The notes under the pieces were generated by a model. The model saw only the letters and a list, made by a program, of their open reading frames with translations. It ran no database searches and had not been told where the DNA came from. A stretch of DNA of 56,376 bases from Lachnospiraceae bacterium (lineage in GTDB: Bacteria; Bacillota; Clostridia; Lachnospirales; Lachnospiraceae). Positions within the stretch are counted from its first letter, which is position 1. Every line of letters begins with the position of its first letter. The stretch covers positions 1 through 56,376 of the forward strand of contig JAGATV010000027.1 of the NCBI GenBank assembly GCA_017621075.1. Direction: 5' to 3'. Positions 36,247 through 46,165 of the stretch are shown here, one piece after another. Made by a program: the position numbers and the translations under genes.

Positions 36247-37896
36247 TCACCGCTTCTTTTGAAACGGGATGATATTGTCCTGCGCATCCCCTGTTTCCTT
36301 TGCCGGATCTGCCTCAGACGTTTTCATGCCCTCTGCTCTGCAGTCCCTGTATCTGTCCCATACCTTCCTGCACCACAGGACACTCTGCCTGTAGCCCAGC
36401 GCAGCCACCGGGAACATTCCCATGTAATAAGGCATGATATATCTTGCCTTTGCCTCCCAGATCATACTAAAGAAGAACCCTCCGATGACCATGACCGCCA
36501 GTACATGCTGCAGCATATCGCTGTCCTTTCTCACTGCCAGGAGAAAATACAAAAGCATGCCCACATACAGCACAAACTGCAGCCTGTCACAGACAAAGAG
36601 CAAAAGGCCAAAATATTCCGTACTCAGCCGGTTTGTCAGGGAATCCTGTGCCGGGGGATTTTCCTGGGAATAATTCTGGCTGAAATAATAGGACTGATAC
36701 AGAGGCGCATTCCATTGGGACAGTTGCTTTTCCTTAAAGAAATGAACTGCATAAGCCGGCTGGTCAGCAAACACCTTAAGCCGCTCACTGATATCCTGCC
36801 TGTACACGGCATCTGCCTTCTCCTTGTCATTTCCGCAGTCAGCGTAGACTTCCCCCTCGTATCCCCAGTCCCAGCCATACCTGCCGTCCTTTTCCTGCAA
36901 TCCCAAAGAAATACCCGCAGTGGAAGGGATTCCGGAGGACTTTTCCACCCCGGAACGTATCTCATACATTTCCTGGATGCCCCAAAATGCCACGCAGGGA
37001 ACGAGCACTGCACAAAGCGCCGTAACCAAAAGCTTCCTGTCCTTTTTTCGGAGGGCATACAAAAATGCCGCCAGCCCAAAGGCCACCGCCAGGATAATGG
37101 AGTTCTTCCGCACCAGCACGGCAAGTGAAAAAGCAGCCACCGTTCCCACCAGATACAGCCAATGCTTCCGATTGGCATACCGAAAAGCCAGCATCACTGC
37201 CAGGAAAGAAAAGAACACGCCGGGGATCTCACCATAAACCCAACTGGTATAAAAGACAAGGGGCAGACAACAAGTCATCATCACACAGTAAAGCACAGAG
37301 GCTGTCAGGCTTACTGTGACCTCCCTTACGATCCGGTAACCGAAAAAGGCAATACAGGGTGCCATAAAGGCACACACCACCTCAACCGCAAAAAAATTGT
37401 AGGGGCCCACTATGGAGAACAATACCTCCAAAAGTGCGATCAGTCCCAACTGCTGAGGATACTTATCACAATAATAGCCCGGCTCCAGGGAAAGATAGAT
37501 ATCCTGCATGAATGCGCTGGCATCATTGCAGACATAAAGCTGGTCAGAACCCGGCACCCTCTCCGCCGAGCCGATCCACCAGAGGGATGCAAACAGTATC
37601 CAGGAAACCATAAGCAGCGACAACACGGTGGAGATCCCCCTCTGTACCTTGGGCTCCAATTTTCTTTCTGCCGCCGCAAGTCCCACCGTCATAGCTGCCA
37701 AAAGACCCAGAGCCAAAAGATTCCTGAGCATGGAATCCGCCACATTCACCGGAAATTCCAGGGAAAAAGGCGGCATATACTGCGTATAACGGAAAGAGTA
37801 CCAGCAGAGAAAGAAAAAGATCACGCTGCCCGCCACACTGATGATCCGATTGCCGGTATGATAAAACAGGCTGGTGACCTTCTCCTTGTATCCCAT
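36247..37896 (-). CDS. GT-C-like polytopic membrane protein, third paralogue
   Basis: 549 residues from ATG 37896 (AAGGAG 8 bases upstream); a frame start at 37950 lacks one. About eleven membrane helices. It shares with the two genes at 5.7-8.8 kb the outer-loop marks MYEIRSGVEKSSGIP, QLSQW and WEAKARYIMP, and an acidic loop early on (DIYLSLEPGYYCDKYPQQ). Sequence similarity to them is modest, so the duplication is old. Likely a glycosyltransferase using a lipid-linked donor; acceptor unknown. A basic, charged tail of about 45 residues lies in the cytoplasm. Confidence 0.72.
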   Translation of the reverse strand: MGYKEKVTSLFYHTGNRIISVAGSVIFFFLCWYSFRYTQYMPPFSLEFPVNVADSMLRNLLALGLLAAMTVGLAAAERKLEPKVQRGISTVLSLLMVSWILFASLWWIGSAERVPGSDQLYVCNDASAFMQDIYLSLEPGYYCDKYPQQLGLIALLEVLFSIVGPYNFFAVEVVCAFMAPCIAFFGYRIVREVTVSLTASVLYCVMMTCCLPLVFYTSWVYGEIPGVFFSFLAVMLAFRYANRKHWLYLVGTVAAFSLAVLVRKNSIILAVAFGLAAFLYALRKKDRKLLVTALCAVLVPCVAFWGIQEMYEIRSGVEKSSGIPSTAGISLGLQEKDGRYGWDWGYEGEVYADCGNDKEKADAVYRQDISERLKVFADQPAYAVHFFKEKQLSQWNAPLYQSYYFSQNYSQENPPAQDSLTNRLSTEYFGLLLFVCDRLQFVLYVGMLLYFLLAVRKDSDMLQHVLAVMVIGGFFFSMIWEAKARYIMPYYMGMFPVAALGYRQSVLWCRKVWDRYRDCRAEGMKTSEADPAKETGDAQDNIIPFQKKR

Positions 37897-37960
37897 TGCT
37901 TTTCTCCTTAATATAACAGTCTTTTCGCCCGGCACTTCCGGGCAGCACACAACTTTGATG

Positions 37961-39646
37961 CTACACTCTGAAACAGCTTCCGCCCACGAATTCCCTACTG
38001 ATAGAATTGTTGGGCAGCTTCTCGCTGGGTACGCTTAAAAAATAATCCAAAAATTTTAGCAGACGCTTTGCCTCATAATACTCCGGGTCCTCTTTGGTGA
38101 TCTGAAACAACAGCGGCTCTGCAAACGGCTTGAGCATGGCAAGCTCATAGATGAGTGCAGAGTTGAACATGGCGTCCGCCTCCTCCTGGAAAGGAAAGAT
38201 GTTCTCCTCCTCCCCACGGCGCACGGAAGGCCACATGCCGATGGTCCTCTTGGCATCGGCGCCCCTGGTCCTGGCATCCCTGACCATGCGGCGAAGGAGT
38301 CTGCCGTCCGTGGTAGGTATCCTATTGTGTTCATCGACATTGATGGTAGTCAGGGCGCTGATATAGATCTTATATTTGCTTTCACTGGGCAGGGCATACG
38401 ACATCTTCTCATTGAGACCGTGTATGCCTTCCAGCACCAGGATATCATCCGGGCCCAGCTGTTTGAAATTACCGCGGTACTCCCGCTTTCCCGTCTTGAA
38501 ATTGAACGTGGGAAGTTCCACCCTCTCCCCGTTCAAAAGCCGTATCATATCTTCATTGAATCCCTTTACGTCGATGGCTTCCAGGCATTCAAAATTGTAA
38601 TCTCCATTCTCATCCCTTGGGGTAAACTCCCGGTCCACGAAATAGTCATCCAGGGCGATGGGATGTGGGGTCTTGCCCAATGTCCGAAGCTGTATGGACA
38701 GTCGATAGGAGAAGCTGGTCTTGCCGGAAGACGAAGGGCCTGCGATCATCACGAACTTTACTCCTCCCCGATTCACGATATCCTGTGCAATTTCCCCGAT
38801 CTTGCGCTCCTGCTGTGCCTCCTGCACCAGGATCAGCTCGCTCAGAGAGTCCGTGCAGACCCTGTCGTTGAGATCACCGATGGTCTCCAGACCGATCTTT
38901 TCCGCCCATTCTTCCGATGCCCGCAAGGTCTCGTAAAGCTTTCTCTGCTCCTTAAAAGGTTCCACCTTTGACGGGTCCTTCTTGGTGGGCAATAGCAGCA
39001 TGAACCCATCCTCATATGCCATCACGTCGAACTGCTTCACATACCCGGCATGGGGCAGCATATAACCATAATAATAATCGTAATATCCGCCGATCTCATA
39101 GATGTTGACCGCCGAACTCCTACGGTAGCGGAACAGCTTCTCCTTATCCTTCATTCCTTTCTGTCTGAAAAGCTCCATGGCTTCATCCAACGGATAGGAA
39201 CGCTTCATGAAGGGCGCCTTCTGCTCTCCCAGTTCTTTCATGCGGTCCTTGATCTTTTCCGCATTTTCCGCGGTAGCCGGAATCTTTCCTTTCGGTGTGA
39301 TAAAGGAGCCGTGGCCGATAGCAAAATCCACTCTGCATTCCTGTGCCGCCTCCGGTCCGAACACATCGAACACTGCTTTTAAGAACAGCATGGTAGCCGT
39401 GCGCACATAAGTCTTGTAACCCACATCATCATTCAGTGTAAAGAAAGTAACTGTACAGTCCTTATTGATCTTCTTAAAAAGTTCTCTGATCTTTCCGTCT
39501 GCAGCCACCACTGCGATCAGGTGATCGTATTGCTCCTGGTACTCATTTACCACAGTCTCATAAGTAGTTCCATCAGGATAGGTCTTCCGCTCTCCGTTTA
39601 TCGTTACTGTAACCATTCTCTTTCCTGCCCTTCTCTTTTTTAACAT
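37961..39646 (-). CDS. Uridine kinase-like nucleoside kinase with N-terminal TGS/threonyl-tRNA-synthetase-like region
   Basis: 561 residues. The start at 39646 has GGAGGG just upstream; an alternative ATG at 39616 has AGGAAAG. N-terminal TGS domain (VTVTINGERKTYPDGTTYET), a ThrRS second-additional-domain-like part (residues 60-230), then the P-loop kinase GPSSSGKTSFSYRLS near 305 with ALDDYFVDREFTP and ILVLEGIHGLNE, as in uridine kinases. Members of this fused family are common in Clostridia and are annotated as nucleoside kinases; direct biochemical roles are little known. It follows trmK by 15 bases. Confidence 0.9.
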   Translation of the reverse strand: MLKKRRAGKRMVTVTINGERKTYPDGTTYETVVNEYQEQYDHLIAVVAADGKIRELFKKINKDCTVTFFTLNDDVGYKTYVRTATMLFLKAVFDVFGPEAAQECRVDFAIGHGSFITPKGKIPATAENAEKIKDRMKELGEQKAPFMKRSYPLDEAMELFRQKGMKDKEKLFRYRRSSAVNIYEIGGYYDYYYGYMLPHAGYVKQFDVMAYEDGFMLLLPTKKDPSKVEPFKEQRKLYETLRASEEWAEKIGLETIGDLNDRVCTDSLSELILVQEAQQERKIGEIAQDIVNRGGVKFVMIAGPSSSGKTSFSYRLSIQLRTLGKTPHPIALDDYFVDREFTPRDENGDYNFECLEAIDVKGFNEDMIRLLNGERVELPTFNFKTGKREYRGNFKQLGPDDILVLEGIHGLNEKMSYALPSESKYKIYISALTTINVDEHNRIPTTDGRLLRRMVRDARTRGADAKRTIGMWPSVRRGEEENIFPFQEEADAMFNSALIYELAMLKPFAEPLLFQITKEDPEYYEAKRLLKFLDYFLSVPSEKLPNNSISREFVGGSCFRV

Positions 39647-39661
39647 AAACCCTCCGGTCCC

Positions 39662-40408
39662 TTACTGCCCCGGCCCGTAAAACATCAATGCCCGGTTAAG
39701 CCAGGCGATCTCGGCCCCGATTTCTCCGAGCCGTTCCCCGGAACGCTCCCTGCTCTTCTCCAAAACCGTCTCTTGTATCTGTTCCGCAGTTCTCAGAGCA
39801 TCTTCCAGATACCTTTTTAAAACCGGATGCCTGCTGTTTAAAAGCTCCTTTCCATATCTGTCCCACAGCTCCAGATCCTCTTTGGATGCTTCCGACTCTT
39901 CCGGGTCTGTTTCGGGGCATACCTTCATCAGGAAATAATATTTGCCTTCCTCACATAATATATTCTCCTGAATCATGCGATAACCCGATTTCCTTAAGAA
40001 TCTGCGAAAATCCGCCAGTTCTGACTGAGGCTGCAGGATCAGCTCCTGAAAGCTCTCTGCCTTTTTTCTGCCCTCTGTCAGGATCTTCTGCATCAATCTG
40101 CCGCCCATGCCTGCGCAGACACAGGTCTGTGCTTCACCGGCCCTGTATGCGCCAAGTCCGTCCGAAAGCCTGGTCTCTATGTAATCCTCCAGTCCGTAAG
40201 CCGCGATATGCTCCTCAGCCCTGGAAAGAGGCCCCTTCCTGACATCCATGGCAAGCACTCTCGGGCACAGTCCCCTCTGTACCAGGAAAATAGGGAGAAA
40301 CCCATGATCGCAGCCGATATCCGCCACCACATTGCCCGGCGTCACCATCCCGGCAAGGGCCTGCAGACGTTCTGAAATCACCACATCTCTTTTAGGTTTG
40401 TCCATCAT
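39662..40408 (-). CDS. trmK: tRNA (adenine22-N1)-methyltransferase
   Basis: 248 residues. SAM-binding motif VADIGCDHGFLPIFL near 30-45, AMDVRKGPL, LSDGLGAY and the family signature CVCAGMGGRLMQKIL. A helical C-terminal extension with many charged residues follows. It methylates A22 of class II tRNAs such as tRNA-Leu and tRNA-Ser. Start codon overlaps the rpoD stop (TGATG), the usual place of this gene in Firmicutes. Confidence 0.92.
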   Translation of the reverse strand: MMDKPKRDVVISERLQALAGMVTPGNVVADIGCDHGFLPIFLVQRGLCPRVLAMDVRKGPLSRAEEHIAAYGLEDYIETRLSDGLGAYRAGEAQTCVCAGMGGRLMQKILTEGRKKAESFQELILQPQSELADFRRFLRKSGYRMIQENILCEEGKYYFLMKVCPETDPEESEASKEDLELWDRYGKELLNSRHPVLKRYLEDALRTAEQIQETVLEKSRERSGERLGEIGAEIAWLNRALMFYGPGQ

Positions 40409-41520
40409 CAGTCCAGATAATCCTTCAGTTTTCTGCTCCTGCTGGGATGACGCAGCTTGCGCAGTGCCTTTGCCTCGATCTGACGGATACGCTCACGGGT
40501 AACATTGAACTCCTTACCCACCTCCTCCAGCGTGCGGGCACGTCCGTCATCCAGTCCAAAACGCAGGCGAAGCACCTTCTGCTCCCTCTCGGTAAGCGTT
40601 CCAAGCACCTCCACCAGTTGTTCCTTCAACAGAGTAAACGCCGCTGCATCCGCAGGAACAGGCACATTGTCATCCTGAATGAAATCTCCCAGATGGCTGT
40701 CCTCCTCCTCGCCGATAGGTGTCTCTAAGGACACCGGCTCCTGACTGATCTTTAAGATCTCACGCACACGTTCCACAGGCATGCCCATCTCCTCTGCGAT
40801 CTCCTCGGGAGAAGGCTCTCTTCCCAGCTCCTGTAACAGTTGACGACTGACGCGGATCAGCTTGTTGATGGTCTCCACCATGTGTACGGGGATACGAATG
40901 GTCCTTGCCTGGTCTGCAATGGCTCTGGTGATGGCCTGTCGGATCCACCAGGTAGCATAGGTGGAGAACTTATAACCCTTTCTGTAATCAAACTTTTCCA
41001 CGGCCTTGATCAGTCCTAAATTTCCCTCCTGGATCAGGTCAAGGAACAGCATGCCCCGGCCCACATAACGCTTGGCGATGCTGACCACCAGACGTAAGTT
41101 GGCCTCGGCCAGACGCTTCTTTGCCTCCTGGTCGCCAAGCTCCATCCTCTTTGCCAGTTCGATCTCCTCCTCAGCGCTGAGCAGGGGTACTTTGCCGATC
41201 TCCTTCAGATACATGCGGACAGGATCCTCGATGCTGACGCCGTCGGGAATGGTCAGATCCAGATTCTCTACATCCACCTCATCCTCTTCCGTCAGGATGA
41301 TCTCCTCGTCATCCACATCATCATCCTCTGTGATACGCAGCACGTCCACATTATTCTGGTCCAGCAGCTCAAGAATACGCTCGAACTGTTCTTCCTCCAG
41401 AGGCATATCCGCAAAGAATTCATTGATCTCCTGGTATTCCAGGACATTTTTCTTCTTCTTTGCCAGATTCAGGAGTTCTTTCATTTTCTCATCAAATTTT
41501 GCCTGTGTGTTTTCGTCCAT
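40408..41520 (-). CDS. rpoD: Primary RNA polymerase sigma factor RpoD (SigA)
   Basis: 370 residues. Region 1.1 at the start, an acidic stretch ([18 protein letters not shown]), region 1.2 ([11 protein letters not shown]), region 2 with the -10 reading helix ([18 protein letters not shown]), region 3 and region 4 with the -35 helix ([20 protein letters not shown]). It directs housekeeping transcription, matching the TTGACA-17-TATAAT promoters seen in this window. It sits between dnaG and trmK. Confidence 0.97.
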   Translation of the reverse strand: MDENTQAKFDEKMKELLNLAKKKKNVLEYQEINEFFADMPLEEEQFERILELLDQNNVDVLRITEDDDVDDEEIILTEEDEVDVENLDLTIPDGVSIEDPVRMYLKEIGKVPLLSAEEEIELAKRMELGDQEAKKRLAEANLRLVVSIAKRYVGRGMLFLDLIQEGNLGLIKAVEKFDYRKGYKFSTYATWWIRQAITRAIADQARTIRIPVHMVETINKLIRVSRQLLQELGREPSPEEIAEEMGMPVERVREILKISQEPVSLETPIGEEEDSHLGDFIQDDNVPVPADAAAFTLLKEQLVEVLGTLTEREQKVLRLRFGLDDGRARTLEEVGKEFNVTRERIRQIEAKALRKLRHPSRSRKLKDYLD

Positions 41521-41576
41521 TTTCGTGGTTTCCTCACTTTATTCTCATTTTACTATTTTTATTTTGCTTTCTTCTT

Positions 41577-43361
41577 TTATTCTTGACCCGCATCCAGCGA
41601 AATATGCGTTTTTGCCAGCTCTTCCAGTGCTTTTTTACCATCAATTACCTGTTTTAAGGCATTTACATCTGTTCCCAGCTTTGCAGTATAATATTCATAA
41701 CTGTTCTTTTTCACGGTCATAAGGATGTCGTGGAACGCCTTTTCCCTCTCCTGTCTGGTCTGCAGTTTAGGCAGCGTGGTGTTAAACAAAGCTGCCGCTT
41801 CCCTCTGCTGTTCTTCGTCTTCGAACATGCTGATGATGCCGGCCGGATTGTAGTTCCCGGCTTCCAGATCCGCAAACAGACGCTCTGCCACCTGTCTGTA
41901 CAGTTCCTCCGTAAAATCCTGTGCGGTCACATACTTCTTTACCTTTTGGTAGAGTGCAGGCTCGTCCGTGATCCAGGTGATCAAAAGCCGCTGGGCCTTT
42001 TTGCCATTTTCCTCCGGACTGTTCTTTTGCCGGATTCCGCTCCTTGGCCGCTCTATAGGCTTTGCCAGACCTGTCTGGGAAGCATAGCTGATCACTAACT
42101 TGCGCAGATCGTCGCAGCGGATGAAATACTTTTCCGCCACCGCCTGCAGATAATTTTCCCGCTCTACCTCCTCCGTGAACTGACAGAGCTTTCTTGCAAT
42201 TTCCCGGTGAAACCTGGTCCTTGCTTCCGGATCTTTCTGGTCATACTGCTCCTCCAAGATCCTGATCTCAAAGAAAAAGCTGTTCTCCGCCTTATCGATC
42301 CGCTCCTGAAAAGCCTCTCTGCCCAGATTCTTGATAAATTCATCCGGGTCCTTATAGGGCTTCATGTTGATGACCTTGCCCGTCAGCCCCACTTCCCTGA
42401 GAATGCCGATCCCCCTCAGGGCAGCTTTCACTCCGGCGCCGTCGCTATCATAAGCAAGAAGCACATTCTCCGTATAGCGGTGCAAAAGAGCCGCCTGCTC
42501 CACGGTAAATGCCGTTCCCAAAGATGCCACCGCCTGGGTGAATCCCGCCTGATGCATGGCGATCACATCCATATACCCCTCGCAGAGAATGATGTTGCCA
42601 CTCCTTGCGGTCCTTGCAAAATTCAGCCCGTACAGATTCCTCCGTTTATCAAAGACCGGGGTTTCCGGCGAGTTCAGATACTTTGGCTCGCCATCCCCCA
42701 TGACACGCCCTCCGAATCCGATGACCCGGTTGTTGATGTCCTGAATGGGGAACATGACCCGGTTCCAGAACTGACTCAAAAGTCCGTTCTTTTCAGAAAA
42801 GGTGGCCAAGCCCGCCTCCTTGATCAAGTCATCCTCAAAACCTTTCTTTCGCAAGTATTCTACCAGAAGAGCGCCATTTTTGCCGGCATAGCCCAGCCCA
42901 AACCTGTGCATGGTCTCCTCCGTCAAAGCTCTCTTTTGCAGGTACTTCTGTCCCACCTCCCCGTGAGGGGTCCGAAGCTGATAATAGAAATACTTGGCGG
43001 CTTCCTTATTTACCTCAAGGAGCCTTGAGCGCCTGTCAGCACGCTGCTTCATCTCCGGAGTGTATTCCATCTCCGGCAGCTTTACCCCGGCACGGTCCGC
43101 CAGCGCCTTCACCGCTTCCGGGAACGTGAAGTTCTCATAATTCATCACAAAGGTAAACACATTCCCCCCGGCTCCGCAGCCGAAACAGTGATACATCTGC
43201 TTGGCCCCCGATACCGAGAAGGACGGCGATTTTTCATTGTGAAAGGGGCACAGTCCCCAATGGCTGCTCCCTTTTTTCTGTAATTTTACATATCCCGACA
43301 CCACGTCCACGATGTCGTTCTTCATCCTGACTTCTTCAATCAGTTCTTCTGAATAATACAT
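41577..43361 (-). CDS. dnaG: DNA primase
   Basis: 594 residues from ATG 43361 (AAGGAG 7 bases upstream). CHC2 zinc finger (CPFHNEKSPSFSV...CFGCGAGGNVF), TOPRIM domain (LCEGYMDVIAMHQAG, LAYDSDGAGVKA) and the C-terminal helicase-binding domain. It makes RNA primers at the replication fork. It lies just behind dgt (overlap with an upstream frame extension discarded) and in front of rpoD, the conserved macromolecular-synthesis arrangement. Confidence 0.97.
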   Translation of the reverse strand: MYYSEELIEEVRMKNDIVDVVSGYVKLQKKGSSHWGLCPFHNEKSPSFSVSGAKQMYHCFGCGAGGNVFTFVMNYENFTFPEAVKALADRAGVKLPEMEYTPEMKQRADRRSRLLEVNKEAAKYFYYQLRTPHGEVGQKYLQKRALTEETMHRFGLGYAGKNGALLVEYLRKKGFEDDLIKEAGLATFSEKNGLLSQFWNRVMFPIQDINNRVIGFGGRVMGDGEPKYLNSPETPVFDKRRNLYGLNFARTARSGNIILCEGYMDVIAMHQAGFTQAVASLGTAFTVEQAALLHRYTENVLLAYDSDGAGVKAALRGIGILREVGLTGKVINMKPYKDPDEFIKNLGREAFQERIDKAENSFFFEIRILEEQYDQKDPEARTRFHREIARKLCQFTEEVERENYLQAVAEKYFIRCDDLRKLVISYASQTGLAKPIERPRSGIRQKNSPEENGKKAQRLLITWITDEPALYQKVKKYVTAQDFTEELYRQVAERLFADLEAGNYNPAGIISMFEDEEQQREAAALFNTTLPKLQTRQEREKAFHDILMTVKKNSYEYYTAKLGTDVNALKQVIDGKKALEELAKTHISLDAGQE

Positions 43362-43371
43362 GTAATGCTCC

Positions 43372-44376
43372 TTAGATCTGCCACGATTTCGGTATGTAGA
43401 TCTCCTCATACATGGCTATGGCAAAACGGTCGGTCATGGCTCCCACATAATCACAGACCACCTTTTCCCGCGGTTCCCCTTCGCTGATCAGATTCAGGAA
43501 TTCCTCCGGCATCTCATCAATATTCTTTAAGAAATGATAGTACAGAGTCTCCATCAGGTTCTCTGCCTTACCTTCCTCGCTCTTGGCTATGGGATTCTTA
43601 TAGACACGCTCAAACATGAACTGCCGGATCTTTTTCATGGCCTCCGCCACCGGCGCCGACATGATGATGTCGTTCTTGCCCATACTGTTGGTAACAATGT
43701 CATGGATGAAATGATCCAGTCTCTCACCGGGCGTGGAACCCAGCACCTCCCTGATCTCCATGGGCACATCGGTCTCCTTTAAGATACCTGCCCGCACGGC
43801 ATCATCCATATCATGGTGGATATATGCGATCTTATCGGAAAATCTTACCACCTTGCCCTCCAGGGTATGGGGCTTTCCGATGGTCTGGTGGTTTAAGATG
43901 CCGTCCCGCACCTCGTAAGTCAGATTCAGCCCCTGCCCGCCCTTTTCCAGACGGTCCACTGTCCTGACGCTCTGCTCACTGTGTTCAAATCCATATGGGC
44001 ACACTCTGTTTAGCGCTCTTTCCCCTGCATGCCCGAAAGGGGTATGCCCCAAGTCATGTCCCAGAGCGATAGCCTCCACCAGTTCCTCGTTCAGCTTTAA
44101 TGCTTTTGCAATGGTACGGGCATTCTGGGATACCTCCAGGGTATGGGTCAGTCTTGTCCTGTAATGATCGCCTTCGGGGGTTAGGAACACCTGTGTCTTA
44201 TCTTTCAGCCTGCGGAAGGATTTACAATGGATGATACGGTCGCGGTCCCTTTGGAACACCGGCCTGATATCACACTGCTCCTCCGGCTTCAGCCTTCCCT
44301 TGGAATTCATGCTCAGTGCAGCATAAGGACTTAAATAGTCCTTTTCCCACTGTTCCAAACTTTCTCTGATTGTCAT
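43372..44376 (-). CDS. dgt: Deoxyguanosinetriphosphate triphosphohydrolase
   Basis: 334 residues. HD-domain metal ligands: RLTHTLEVSQ, HDLGHTPFGHAGE, YIHHDMDD. Type for the short dNTPase of Firmicutes (LKDKTQVFLTPEGDHYRTR). It removes triphosphate from dNTPs in the cytoplasm. RBS GAGAGG; a 13-bp palindrome (GGCGCC-G-GGCGCC) lies 17 bases before the start codon. Its stop is 10 bases before dnaG. Confidence 0.93.
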   Translation of the reverse strand: MTIRESLEQWEKDYLSPYAALSMNSKGRLKPEEQCDIRPVFQRDRDRIIHCKSFRRLKDKTQVFLTPEGDHYRTRLTHTLEVSQNARTIAKALKLNEELVEAIALGHDLGHTPFGHAGERALNRVCPYGFEHSEQSVRTVDRLEKGGQGLNLTYEVRDGILNHQTIGKPHTLEGKVVRFSDKIAYIHHDMDDAVRAGILKETDVPMEIREVLGSTPGERLDHFIHDIVTNSMGKNDIIMSAPVAEAMKKIRQFMFERVYKNPIAKSEEGKAENLMETLYYHFLKNIDEMPEEFLNLISEGEPREKVVCDYVGAMTDRFAIAMYEEIYIPKSWQI

Positions 44377-44484
44377 ATTTGCCTCTCATTCCGGCGCCGG
44401 GCGCCTAAAAAAGAATCCACAAACAATAACCCTGTTCTTTTTATTCTGCGCTCCCCCAAAAATTCCTTTTATTTTTTGCAAAAA

Positions 44485-44509
44485 ATATCTGCCGATCAAC
44501 GGCAGATAT
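44485..44509 (-). terminator. Terminator overlapping the end of the esterase gene
   Basis: On the minus strand ATATCTGCCG-TTGAT-CGGCAGATAT followed by T6. The esterase's last codons and TGA stop lie inside the stem and loop. Confidence 0.88.
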
Positions 44510-45392
44510 CAAAAATGAACTGTGCATTCTTATCCATGGCTTCATTGGCTGTCTTAAAAGGAGACATCTGGAATACATGCCACATTCCCGGAAAGCTCTC
44601 CAGCCTGGCAGACACCCCTGCCTCTGTAAGCGCCTTGTACAGCCGCAGGGAATCGCTTAACAAAATCTCGTTGTCCCCCACCTGGATATACACGGGGGGA
44701 AATCCCTCAAAGTCCCCGAACAGCGGGGAGATCAGTGGTTCCTTCACATCCCTGTCCCCTGCATAAGCCCTTGTCATCCGGCCGATATACTCCGCATCCA
44801 GAATGGGGTCCACCTCCGCCTTGGTCCGGAAAGATTTCCCGGAGGATGTCAGATCCGTCCATGGAGACATGAGGACCAATCCCCTGGGCAGCATCCTTCC
44901 CTCCTCCTTCAATTTCAACACCAAAGCAAGCGCCAGATTTCCACCCGCCGAATCTCCGGTGAGGATCACATTTTGGGCACCATACCCTAAAAGCATGAGA
45001 TAGTCCCACGCCCTCATGGCATCCTTAAGCGCTGCGGGATAGGGATGTTCCGGCGCCAGCCGGTAATCAAAACAAAGCACGTCCATGGAAGTGGAGGCTG
45101 CCAGCTTGGAGGTCAGCGTCCTGGCATAGAGACTGCTTCCCGTGGAGTATCCTCCCCCGTGACAGTGCAGGATCACATATTCCTTTCTATGGGCCCTGTT
45201 CACTCTGACCCATTCCCCATACATTCCCTGAATATCTGTCTCCGTGTATCCCACTTCCTTATTGTTACCCAGGATCGTTCCGATATGGTCCTGGGACTGT
45301 CTGTGCTTTTCCAGATCGGTAGTTTCCACCATGCCATGCACGCTTTTGACAAGCCGCATGAGCTTTTGGTCTCTTTTGCTCACTTTTGCCAT
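44496..45392 (-). CDS. Alpha/beta-hydrolase, hormone-sensitive-lipase family
   Basis: 298 residues, no signal peptide. Oxyanion motif HCHGGGYSTGS near 76-86, nucleophile GDSAGGN near 145, Asp near 239 (QVGDNEILLSDS) and His near 270 (FPGMWHVFQ). HSL-type enzymes hydrolyse short-chain esters and acyl groups. It is the last gene of an operon with an acyltransferase and a DUF6320 protein, so it may remove or exchange the acyl group placed by the first (inference). Terminator built into its 3' end. Confidence 0.88.
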   Translation of the reverse strand: MAKVSKRDQKLMRLVKSVHGMVETTDLEKHRQSQDHIGTILGNNKEVGYTETDIQGMYGEWVRVNRAHRKEYVILHCHGGGYSTGSSLYARTLTSKLAASTSMDVLCFDYRLAPEHPYPAALKDAMRAWDYLMLLGYGAQNVILTGDSAGGNLALALVLKLKEEGRMLPRGLVLMSPWTDLTSSGKSFRTKAEVDPILDAEYIGRMTRAYAGDRDVKEPLISPLFGDFEGFPPVYIQVGDNEILLSDSLRLYKALTEAGVSARLESFPGMWHVFQMSPFKTANEAMDKNAQFIFDICR

Positions 45393-45408
45393 AAAATCTT
45401 TCCTTCCA

Positions 45409-46110
45409 TCAAAAATGCAACCGCCTGCGCACCATGTTGCGGAGTCTGCGCCGGGACAGCATGGTAATGATAGCGATATCCACGATGACGCACACCGTCA
45501 TCACCACCGCCGACCACCGCAGGCTCACCGCACCTGCCACATATCTGTCGATCAATACCTCAAGTCCCCCGCACAACAGCCCGATACCGGTAATGATGTA
45601 AAGGGCGCCTGTCAGGAAAGAACGGGGCAGTTTGCGCAGACAGACCGTTGTCAGTTCCACAAGCGCCGTCACATAAGCCACAATAGGCAGTCCCAGTCCC
45701 CAGAACCAGGCATCGCTGCGGATCATATACACCAACATATACAGATACACTGCCACTGCGATCCCGTCAAACAAAAGTGATACATAGACAGGCAGCCTGT
45801 GATAGATCACCACGGGCACTAAGATCACCCACAGGACCACACATACCCCGATCACCGCCAGGGACCATATGATTCCCTGAAACACAAAGGCATTTAGCAG
45901 GGCACAGGTGATGGCAGTGGCCAGCACTACCGTAGTCAGCAGGATGCCCATATCCTTTCTTTTCACCGTCTCCACCTTTTCCTTCTCCTCCGGGAAAGGC
46001 GTTTTTGATTCCCGCACAGGCTGCTTGGGATTGATGACGGGTGTATTACATAAGGGACAAGCCTTGGCGGAAGCGTCCAGCTCCACACCGCAATTCACAC
46101 AATATGACAT
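45409..46110 (-). CDS. DUF6320-type zinc-ribbon membrane protein
   Basis: 233 residues from ATG 46110 (GGAAAGGAAA upstream); the frame is open to 46164 without a good start. An N-terminal zinc ribbon (YCVNCG...CPLCNTP) is followed by a proline-rich linker and seven membrane helices from about residue 50 on. Families like this are annotated only as domains of unknown function. It is sandwiched between the acyltransferase and the esterase, so it may anchor or move the acylated substrate. Confidence 0.8.
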   Translation of the reverse strand: MSYCVNCGVELDASAKACPLCNTPVINPKQPVRESKTPFPEEKEKVETVKRKDMGILLTTVVLATAITCALLNAFVFQGIIWSLAVIGVCVVLWVILVPVVIYHRLPVYVSLLFDGIAVAVYLYMLVYMIRSDAWFWGLGLPIVAYVTALVELTTVCLRKLPRSFLTGALYIITGIGLLCGGLEVLIDRYVAGAVSLRWSAVVMTVCVIVDIAIITMLSRRRLRNMVRRRLHF

Positions 46111-46165
46111 AATTTCCTTTCCATACAGCATTCCAAAAACTGTATTTTTCTGTTTCCTCTGCATC

